The notes under the pieces were generated by a model. It searched no databases, was not told the origin of the DNA, and saw only the letters and a program-made list of their open reading frames with translations. From contig DAOVTC010000008.1 of NCBI GenBank assembly GCA_030633285.1, forward strand, positions 1 to 12,369: a stretch of DNA of 12,369 nt, read 5' to 3'. How positions within the stretch are numbered: the stretch's first letter is position 1; every line of letters begins with the position of its first letter. Shown one piece after another: positions 7,228-12,369 of the stretch. This DNA is from Flavobacteriaceae bacterium (lineage in GTDB: Bacteria; Bacteroidota; Bacteroidia; Flavobacteriales; Flavobacteriaceae). The translations under genes were made by a program, and so were the position numbers.

Positions 7228-8205
7228 ATGTCAAAGTTTTATATTTTAGTTATGCTAGGCGTATTTATAGATTACAGTTTGTATTCACAAACTTGTTGCT
7301 CAGGTGGAATTCCTTTATCCAATAGTATTGGTTTGCCTTCTGCAAATAAAGGAACTTTACAATTTGGAATGAGTTATGACTATAATAATTTAAACACGTT
7401 ACAAAGTGGAAAAGATGTATTAGATGATGATGCAAGATTAAGAACAACTCAATCTTTTTTATTCAATACTGGGTATACTATAACAAATAACCTTTCCGTT
7501 GAATTGCTCTTAACTTATGTGAATCAAACAAGAAAAATTACTCAATTTGGAAACGTTAATATAGATGAAACAAATGGGGTTGGTGACGGTGTCTTACTTT
7601 TAAAATATAATTTTAATCAACTTTTTGATAAGAATAATACCTTAAGAGTTGGTTTAGGAGCAAAAATTCCTATTGGAGCAACAGATAAAAAGTCTAAACA
7701 AGGTATTCTTCTTAATGCTGATTTACAGCCGGGAAGTGGTGCTTGGGACATTATTTTTTGGTCATCATACTTACAAAACTTCTCATTTAGACCATCTGCT
7801 TCGTTTTCAGTAACAACCATATATAGACATACAGGAACTAATAATAAATATTTAAATAACTTAACAACATATAGGTTTGGACCTGAATTCCAAGCTTTTA
7901 TTAATTATACTGATCAGTTTTTCTTATTTAAAACACTAATTAATCCTAACTTAAGCTTTAAATATCGAAAAGCAATACAAGATGAAATTGGAGACTCACT
8001 TTTAGATAATACAGGTGGTGAATGGCTTATGCTTATTACTGGTATTGATATTCGTATAACTACAAAATTAAACTTCCAAACAAAATTTGAAATTCCTGTT
8101 TATAGTTATGTAGATGGAACACAATTAACTCCAACATATAGAATTACTACTGGTTTATTTTATACAATAGATAAACAAAAAAATGATTTTTTAAACCTAA
8201 AATAA
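7228..8205 (+). CDS. Outer-membrane beta-barrel protein with CC-S-G-G N-terminus
   Basis: A 325-residue protein with an N-terminal signal sequence (about residues 1-20, ending L-Y-S-Q). The mature part begins T-C23-C24-S-G-G-x-P-L-S-N-S-x-G-L-P. The rest alternates amphipathic strands and aromatic residues typical of an outer-membrane barrel (for example F-G-M-S-Y-D-Y-N-N-L, N-L-S-V-E-L-L-L-T-Y-V, L-R-V-G-L-G-A-K-I-P-I-G). It ends with strands such as Y-R-I-T-T-G-L-F-Y-T, resembling proteins often annotated as transporters of the MetA-pathway phenol-degradation type. No precise substrate can be assigned. The adjacent cysteine pair at the mature N-terminus suggests a disulfide or metal site, which is inference. 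The stop codon is 5 nt before the DUF3179 lipoprotein start, so the pair is probably one operon. Confidence 0.7.
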   Translation: MSKFYILVMLGVFIDYSLYSQTCCSGGIPLSNSIGLPSANKGTLQFGMSYDYNNLNTLQSGKDVLDDDARLRTTQSFLFNTGYTITNNLSVELLLTYVNQTRKITQFGNVNIDETNGVGDGVLLLKYNFNQLFDKNNTLRVGLGAKIPIGATDKKSKQGILLNADLQPGSGAWDIIFWSSYLQNFSFRPSASFSVTTIYRHTGTNNKYLNNLTTYRFGPEFQAFINYTDQFFLFKTLINPNLSFKYRKAIQDEIGDSLLDNTGGEWLMLITGIDIRITTKLNFQTKFEIPVYSYVDGTQLTPTYRITTGLFYTIDKQKNDFLNLK

Positions 8206-8210
8206 TAGTC

Positions 8211-9299
8211 ATGAAAAATATATTCATATTGCTAATTTTCAGCACCTTATTAATATACTCTTGCTCTGAAAGCAGTTCAAGTATTTCTGATAATGTTGAT
8301 AACGCCATCACCGATGATAATGATGATAATAACAATACTAATTCATGGCTTATTGATAAAGATTTAGTTTTTGATGGAGGTCCGGGCAAAGATGGTATCC
8401 CTGCATTGGATAATCCAACATTAATAACACAAGCTGAAAATGATTATCTATCTGATGAAGACTTGGTTATTGGTCTAAAATTTGGTGATCAAGTCGTTGC
8501 CTTTCCTCATAAAATATTAGATTGGCATGAAATTATTAATACTGATATTGATAATCTATCATTGGCAATTATATATTGTCCCCTTACCGGGACAGCTGTT
8601 GGTTGGGATAGAAATTTCAATAATACTAAAACTACTTTTGGTGTGTCTGGATTATTATACAAAAACAATATAATACCCTATGATAGAGCTACTGATAGTA
8701 ATTGGTCTCAATTAAAACTGCAATGTGTAAATGGTAAACTTATCGGTGAAAATCCAATTATTATTGTTTTACCAGAAATGAAATGGGGCTTATGGAGAAA
8801 ACTATACAAGCAAACAAAACTTGTAAGCACCAAAACCGGACACCAAAGAAATTATAATAATTACCCTTATGGTGACTATAAAACTGACAATCAATATTTT
8901 ATTTTCCCTATTGATCCTTTAAAGAATAATATCCCCGCAAAAGAACGTGTTCATGCAATAATATATAATAATCAAGCTAAAATTTACCGTTTCAATGACT
9001 TTGGAAACGGGAAAATTATTACAGACACTTTTCAAAATAAAGAATATATTATTATTGGAAATCAAGATTTTATAATTTCTTTTGAGATAAATGATAAAAC
9101 AAATAATTTAGAATTTACTTATAATTTTAAAGATACAGAGCTAATATTATCAGACAATGAAGGGAATAATTGGAATCTGTTTGGTGAAGCTATATCAGGT
9201 CCAAGAAAAGGCACATTTTTAGAAACAGCTAAAACATCAATGATGGGATATTATTTCTCTATGGAATCTTTTTATCCTAATCTTTTAATTTACAATTAA
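8211..9299 (+). CDS. DUF3179 domain-containing lipoprotein
   Basis: A 362-residue protein starting with a lipoprotein signal: K2, a hydrophobic stretch and the lipobox L-I-Y-S-C18, followed by a flexible Ser/Asp/Asn-rich linker (about 19-45). From about residue 50 the DUF3179 domain is clear: D-G-I-P-A-L-D-N-P, V-V-A-F-P-H-K-I-L-D-W-H-E-I-I-N, I-I-Y-C123-P-L-T-G-T-A-V-G-W-D-R, F-G-V-S-G-L-L-Y-K-N-N, Y-D-R-A-T-D-S-N-W-S-Q, and T-G-H-Q-R-N-Y-x-x-Y-P-Y-G-D-Y. It is full length. The biochemical function of DUF3179 is not established. Lipidation would place it in the periplasm or at the cell surface. It is translationally coupled, or nearly so, to the barrel protein upstream, which suggests that the two act together at the outer membrane. 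Confidence 0.92.
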   Translation: MKNIFILLIFSTLLIYSCSESSSSISDNVDNAITDDNDDNNNTNSWLIDKDLVFDGGPGKDGIPALDNPTLITQAENDYLSDEDLVIGLKFGDQVVAFPHKILDWHEIINTDIDNLSLAIIYCPLTGTAVGWDRNFNNTKTTFGVSGLLYKNNIIPYDRATDSNWSQLKLQCVNGKLIGENPIIIVLPEMKWGLWRKLYKQTKLVSTKTGHQRNYNNYPYGDYKTDNQYFIFPIDPLKNNIPAKERVHAIIYNNQAKIYRFNDFGNGKIITDTFQNKEYIIIGNQDFIISFEINDKTNNLEFTYNFKDTELILSDNEGNNWNLFGEAISGPRKGTFLETAKTSMMGYYFSMESFYPNLLIYN

Positions 9300-9334
9300 T
9301 TTGATGCTCATTTTCATAATTCAAATATTAAAAA

Positions 9335-9342
9335 TATATTTG
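9335..9342 (+). promoter_or_regulatory. Bacteroidota -7 promoter element (TATATTTG)
   Basis: Exact TAnnTTTG match only 10 nt before the ATG of the alpha/beta hydrolase, in the 53-nt gap after the DUF3179 gene. Transcription would start within a few nucleotides of the start codon, giving an almost leaderless mRNA. No -33 TTG is seen at normal spacing. Confidence 0.45.
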
Positions 9343-9352
9343 AAAAAATAAA

Positions 9353-10318
9353 ATGGCAGTATTAAATAATTCTACATATAAACCACAATTATTATTTAAA
9401 AGTAAACATTTCAATACGGTTTACCGAACTATATTTAGTCACTATGAAGTAAAGTTTCAAAGAAAACGATTAGAAACTAATGATGGTGATTTTTTAGATC
9501 TAGATTTTTCAATGGTTAATTCTCATAAAATTGCCATCTTAATTCATGGATTAGAAGGTAGCTCTAATTCAAACTATATAAAATCCTTAACCAAAGTTTT
9601 AAATTCAAATCAAATTGATATTGTTGCTCTAAATTTAAGAGGTTGCAGTGGTGAACCAAATAGATTATTAAGTTCCTATCACAGTGGTAAAACTGATGAC
9701 TTAGCGCATGTTATTTCATTTTTGGAAAACCAATACAGTTATAATGAAATTCATATCATAGGATATAGTCTAGGCGGAAATATCACCTTAAAATATCTAG
9801 GTGAAAACGGTAATAATTTATCTGCAAAAATTAAATCTGCTGTAACAATATCGGTTCCATGCGATTTAAAAGAATCATCAAAAGCTATCTCAAAATTTTG
9901 GAATGCTATGTATATGCAACGATTTTTAATATCTCTTAAGCAAAAAACATTAATAAAATTACAACAATTTCCCAATTCATTCTTAAACAAAAAAAGTATT
10001 GAAAATGCTAGAAATTTTTATGATTTTGATAATTTGTATACAGCTCCGGCCCATGGGTTTAAAGATGCCAATGAGTACTGGAAAAAAAGTAGTAGCAAAC
10101 AATTTATTCCAAATATTAAAATTCCTACTTTATTAATTACCTCTTTTGATGATCCTTTTTTATCAGAATCATGTTTTCCTTTAAAAGAAGCCCGAGAGAA
10201 TAATCATTTTAACTTAGAAATCACCAAATATGGTGGTCATGTTGGATTTAATTCAAACTTTTCTTCAGAAAATGGTTTATGGTTAGAAAATCGTATAGCC
10301 CAATTTCTTAAAAATTAA
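9353..10318 (+). CDS. YheT-like alpha/beta-fold hydrolase
   Basis: A 321-residue hydrolase of the YheT/COG0429 group, cytoplasmic with no signal peptide. The core runs from about residue 55: I-L-I-H-G-L-E-G-S-S (oxyanion-hole region), V-A-L-N-L-R-G-C-S-G-E-P-N-R with the following Y-H-S-G-K-T-D-D-L, then the nucleophile elbow G137-Y-S139-L-G-G-N. The acid lies in S-F-D266-D267-P-F, typical of this group, and the catalytic histidine is H296 in Y-G-G-H-V-G-F. Thus S139, D266 or D267, and H296 form a complete triad. Family members are esterase-like enzymes with poorly known natural substrates. It appears to have its own promoter and no functional tie to the neighbours. Confidence 0.93.
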   Translation: MAVLNNSTYKPQLLFKSKHFNTVYRTIFSHYEVKFQRKRLETNDGDFLDLDFSMVNSHKIAILIHGLEGSSNSNYIKSLTKVLNSNQIDIVALNLRGCSGEPNRLLSSYHSGKTDDLAHVISFLENQYSYNEIHIIGYSLGGNITLKYLGENGNNLSAKIKSAVTISVPCDLKESSKAISKFWNAMYMQRFLISLKQKTLIKLQQFPNSFLNKKSIENARNFYDFDNLYTAPAHGFKDANEYWKKSSSKQFIPNIKIPTLLITSFDDPFLSESCFPLKEARENNHFNLEITKYGGHVGFNSNFSSENGLWLENRIAQFLKN

Positions 10319-10367
10319 TATTAGGGTAAATAAAAGTTTCATTAATTTATAAATAAAACTGTTTAAG

Positions 10368-10375
10368 TATATTTG
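10368..10375 (+). promoter_or_regulatory. Bacteroidota -7 promoter element (TATATTTG)
   Basis: Exact TAnnTTTG match, 14 nt before the TTG start of the PorV/PorQ-like gene. The predicted transcript start lies just a few nucleotides before that codon, which supports TTG 10390 as the true start and argues against a longer upstream N-terminus. Confidence 0.5.
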
Positions 10376-10389
10376 CACAAATCAAGCAT

Positions 10390-11463
10390 TTGAAATTGAA
10401 TAAATACACAATTATATTTTTTATTATTTCTCAATTTTCATTTGGTCAAGCTTTTAGAAGCTTTTCTAATGAATTTTTAAATTTAGGAGTAGATGCTGCT
10501 GCTTTTGGAATGGGAAAAGCGGTAATTGCATCTACTAATGATGTAAATTCAATTTATTGGAATCCTGCAGGTTTAGTATCAGTAGATGACTTTCAAGGAG
10601 CATTAATGCATGCTGAATATTTTCAGGGAATAGGCAAATATGATTATGCCAGTTTTGCAAAACCAATAAATGATGAAAGTACTTTTGCTGTTGCTTTGAT
10701 TAGATTTGGAGTTGATGATATTTTAAACACAACAGAATTAATTGATAGTCAGGGAAATATTAATTATAATAATATTAGTTTGTTTTCAGCAGCTGATTAC
10801 GCTTTTAATGTAGCCTACGCCAGAAAATTACCATTAAATGGATTAAATGTAGGATTAAATGCTAAAATTGTACATAGAAAAATTGGTGATTTTGCATCTT
10901 CATGGGGCTTTGGTTTAGATGCTGCTTTACAATTTCAAACTGATAGCGAATGGAAATTTGGATTAATGCTTCGTGATATAACTACAACTTTTAATGCTTG
11001 GAGTATTGACCAAGATGAGTATGATAAAATAAAAAATGCTATTCCGGGTGAAAATCAAGAATCACCTGAGACTTTAGAGCTTACAAAACCAAAAGCTCAA
11101 TTAGGTGTAGCAAAATCGTTTCATATATTTAGAGATTTTAAAATCCTTGCCGAATTTGATATCAATATGCGGTTTTCAGAAACAAATGATATTATTTCTA
11201 CTTCATTTTTAAGTATTGACCCGGCAATCGGATTCCAAATTGATTATATTGATTTGGTTTATTTAAGAGCCGGAGTAAATAATTTTCAAAATTTTACCGA
11301 TTTTGATGGAAGTGAAAGTTTATCCATTGAACCCAATTTCGGAGTTGGTTTTCGATACAAAGGTATTCAAGTAGATTATGCTTTAGCAAATATAGGCGGC
11401 GCAAGTGGTACTTTATATTCAAATATATTTTCAGTTAAAATTGATTTTAGTTATTTTAGGTAG
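10390..11463 (+). CDS. PorV/PorQ family outer-membrane protein (TTG start)
   Basis: A 357-residue barrel protein. TTG 10390 opens a good signal peptide (M-K-L-N-K-Y-T then hydrophobic, ending F-S-F-G-Q, residue 20). The first in-frame ATG lies beyond it, within G-V-D-A-A-A-F-G-M-G, so an ATG start would lose the export signal. The mature protein shows the PorV/PorQ and FadL-like beginning L-G-V-D-A-A-A-F-G-M-G-K-A-x-x-A and N-S-I-Y-W-N-P-A-G-L, followed by repeated barrel strands up to F-S-V-K-I-D-F-S-Y-F-R. PorV is the shuttle of the type IX secretion system (T9SS), but this family also has many members of unknown role. No other T9SS gene is in view, so it should not be named porV. Upstream is a -7 element; downstream the repeat-flanked GxxExxY cassette separates it from the DUF4105 gene. 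Confidence 0.88.
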   Translation: MKLNKYTIIFFIISQFSFGQAFRSFSNEFLNLGVDAAAFGMGKAVIASTNDVNSIYWNPAGLVSVDDFQGALMHAEYFQGIGKYDYASFAKPINDESTFAVALIRFGVDDILNTTELIDSQGNINYNNISLFSAADYAFNVAYARKLPLNGLNVGLNAKIVHRKIGDFASSWGFGLDAALQFQTDSEWKFGLMLRDITTTFNAWSIDQDEYDKIKNAIPGENQESPETLELTKPKAQLGVAKSFHIFRDFKILAEFDINMRFSETNDIISTSFLSIDPAIGFQIDYIDLVYLRAGVNNFQNFTDFDGSESLSIEPNFGVGFRYKGIQVDYALANIGGASGTLYSNIFSVKIDFSYFR

Positions 11464-11467
11464 GGTT

Positions 11468-11485
11468 CTCGCAGATATCACAGAT
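11468..11485 (+). repeat. Cassette repeat, copy 1 (forward, outer left)
   Basis: CTCGCAGATATCACAGAT begins 4 nt after the PorV-like stop codon. It matches the outer right copy (12093-12110) at 15 of 18 positions in the same orientation, and is complementary to the inner left copy (11549-11566) at 14 of 18 positions. Confidence 0.75.
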
Positions 11486-11548
11486 CAAAAAACACGCTAA
11501 TAACGCTAATAATTTCCTTTTAATAAAATAAACCATAATTCTCCGAAA

Positions 11549-11566
11549 ATTTGCGTTATCTGCGTG
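11549..11566 (-). repeat. Cassette repeat, copy 2 (reverse, inner left)
   Basis: ATTTGCGTTATCTGCGTG is the inverted form of copy 1. As part of a longer 25-bp word (11547-11571) it recurs in the same orientation just after the GxxExxY gene (12059-12083) with three differences, each C to T or G to A. Confidence 0.8.
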
Positions 11567-11675
11567 AAAAAATAAAAACATTATCGCTAGAAACACAGAC
11601 AAGATTATATTATTAATGTTTACTAAAATATTCCTATCATACTAATAAGAAATAATTTTTTTAAAAGTTAACAAT

Positions 11676-12047
11676 ATGACTGAAAATGAAATTTCTTATA
11701 AAGTCCGTGGGATATTATTTTATATTTACAACAAACTCGGATCTGGTTTGTATGAATCCGTTTATGAAGAAATATTAGCTTTCGAATTATCAAAAGCTAA
11801 TTTAAAATTCACAAGACAAAAAGCATTACCTGTTATTTGGGAAAACCTTAAAATGGATAATGGCTTTAGAGCAGACATTATTGTAGAAAACAAAGTTATA
11901 CTAGAAATAAAATCTATTGAACATATTGCAAATGTACATTACAAACAATTATTAACATATCTTCGTGTTAGTAATTTAAAATTAGGATTGTTAATTAACT
12001 TTAATTCGGATCCTCTTTTCATAAAAAGAATAGTCAATAATCTTTAA
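11676..12047 (+). CDS. GxxExxY protein (PD-(D/E)XK-like)
   Basis: A 123-residue protein with the defining G24-L-Y-E27-S-V-Y30 motif. A nuclease-superfamily core follows: R-A-D67-I-I-V-E-N, then L-E77-I-K79-S, matching the D...(D/E)-x-K pattern, and Q91-L-L-T-Y-L, G-L-L-I-N-F and a C-terminal K-R-I-V typical of the family. The putative active residues E27, D67, E77 and K79 are all present, so it may be an active metal-dependent nuclease, though no biochemical role is established for the family. ATG 11676 gives the usual N-terminus (N-E-I-S-Y-K-V-x-G). The gene is intact and full length. It is surrounded by four degenerate copies of an 18-bp repeat and lies between two envelope genes, as if inserted there. 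Confidence 0.93.
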   Translation: MTENEISYKVRGILFYIYNKLGSGLYESVYEEILAFELSKANLKFTRQKALPVIWENLKMDNGFRADIIVENKVILEIKSIEHIANVHYKQLLTYLRVSNLKLGLLINFNSDPLFIKRIVNNL

Positions 12048-12060
12048 AAAATCTATGTAA

Positions 12061-12078
12061 ATTTGTGTTATCTGTATG
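12061..12078 (-). repeat. Cassette repeat, copy 3 (reverse, inner right)
   Basis: ATTTGTGTTATCTGTATG begins 13 nt after the GxxExxY stop codon. It is the same orientation as copy 2, with three differences. It faces copy 4, and positions 12061-12074 can pair with 12097-12110 with one mismatch and one G-U wobble, giving a hairpin of about 14 bp with a 22-nt loop. Confidence 0.8.
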
Positions 12079-12092
12079 AAAAATATAACTTG

Positions 12093-12110
12093 CTCTCAGA
12101 TTACACAGAT
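12093..12110 (+). repeat. Cassette repeat, copy 4 (forward, outer right)
   Basis: CTCTCAGATTACACAGAT has the same orientation as copy 1 (15 of 18 positions) and ends 13 nt before the TTG start of the DUF4105 gene. With copy 3 it may fold into a hairpin in the leader of that gene or act as a weak terminator for the cassette; no T-run follows. Confidence 0.75.
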
Positions 12111-12123
12111 AAAATTTAATACT

Positions 12124-12369
12124 TTGAAAAAACTATATATTCTATTCTTCTTAATCCCTTTTATAGGTAAAACACAAAATATTCAATTGTCGCCTCAAGC
12201 TGAAGTAAGTGTTATTACTTGTGGACCTGGTCATGAAGAATTATACGCAACTTTTGGCCATAGTGCTTTCAGAGTACTTGATATTCCAAATAAAATTGAT
12301 AGAGTTTATAACTACGGGACATTTAATTTTGATACTCCTAATTTTTATTTAAATTTTGTAAGAGGAAAA
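12124..12369 (+). CDS. DUF4105 (Lnb N-terminal periplasmic) protein, 5' part
   Basis: An open frame of 82 codons that runs off the right end of the window. TTG 12124 opens a signal peptide (M-K-K-L-Y-I-L-F-F-L-I-P-F-I-G-K-T-Q, residues 1-18). The mature start L-S-P-Q-A-E-V-S-V-I-T-C-G-P-G-H-E-E-L-Y-A-T-F-G-H-S-A-F-R-V (23-51) is the characteristic beginning of DUF4105, also called the Lnb N-terminal periplasmic domain, with conserved C33, H37 and H46. The function of the family is not well defined; a cysteine/histidine hydrolase-like fold has been proposed. No in-frame ATG precedes the signal peptide, so a TTG start is required, as for the PorV/PorQ-like gene upstream. The repeat pair at 12061-12110 lies in its immediate leader. 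Confidence 0.85.
   Translation, partial: MKKLYILFFLIPFIGKTQNIQLSPQAEVSVITCGPGHEELYATFGHSAFRVLDIPNKIDRVYNYGTFNFDTPNFYLNFVRGK

Larger units (their letters stand above)
11464..11675. other. Repeat-bearing gap, no gene (212 nt)
   Basis: No coding potential is seen. The left half holds two facing copies of an 18-bp repeat (11468-11485 and 11549-11566) and a 9-bp tandem duplication ACGCTAATA at 11494-11511. The right half (11572-11675) is plain AT-rich sequence leading to the GxxExxY gene, without a clear TAnnTTTG element or terminator. The whole gap looks like the left border of an inserted cassette. Confidence 0.7.

Noticed and set aside
8147..8389. Minus-strand open frame over the barrel/DUF3179 junction
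   Set aside because: It crosses two supported genes in antisense and has no recognisable protein features.
10390..11463. Naming the PorV/PorQ-like gene porV of a type IX secretion system
   Set aside because: Only family-level resemblance is visible and no other T9SS gene is present in the window.
11494..11511. 9-bp tandem ACGCTAATA as the start of a CRISPR or iteron array
   Set aside because: Only two copies with no spacers; it looks like slippage within the cassette border.

Overview
The window reads as a chromosomal segment from a low-GC Bacteroidota, most likely a Flavobacteriia/Flavobacteriaceae member. The reasons are a strongly AT-rich composition, secreted proteins whose signal peptides end in (F/Y)-S-Q or F-G-Q, no obvious Shine-Dalgarno sequences, repeated TAnnTTTG promoter -7 elements, and typical families (PorV/PorQ-like outer-membrane protein, DUF4105, DUF3179, M1 metallopeptidase). 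Genus cannot be set from this sequence alone.

Layout. 1-458: a small S23-type four-helix-bundle gene enclosed by inverted arrays of 7-bp repeats. 459-4586: threonine synthase (thrC), a secreted M1 metallopeptidase and the glycine cleavage T protein (gcvT), all on +. 4615-4646: a perfect palindrome acting as a shared terminator with the convergent PlsC-like acyltransferase (4650-5213, -). 5287-7154: an exported DsrE-like protein and RmuC, 5 nt apart. 7228-9299: an outer-membrane barrel with a Cys-Cys mature N-terminus and a DUF3179 lipoprotein, 5 nt apart. 9353-10318: a YheT-like alpha/beta hydrolase. 10390-11463: a PorV/PorQ-like barrel. 11464-12123: a GxxExxY (PD-(D/E)XK-like) gene surrounded by four degenerate copies of an 18-bp repeat. 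12124 to the end: the start of a DUF4105 protein.

Most of the window is ordinary housekeeping and envelope content. The notable part is two small cassettes of unrelated families, S23 four-helix bundle and GxxExxY, each wedged between ordinary genes and each bordered by mutually complementary repeats. The S23 cassette could form a 20-bp continuous RNA stem (one G-U wobble) enclosing the whole gene, and its right repeat array fills the entire gap up to the thrC start codon. This resembles S23-encoding intervening sequences of 23S rRNA, but here it sits in a protein-coding operon. Mobility and RNA processing are hypotheses; the repeats themselves are directly visible.

No tRNA, rRNA, CRISPR array, insertion-sequence transposase or phage gene was seen. 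The longest stretch without a gene is 212 nt (11464-11675).
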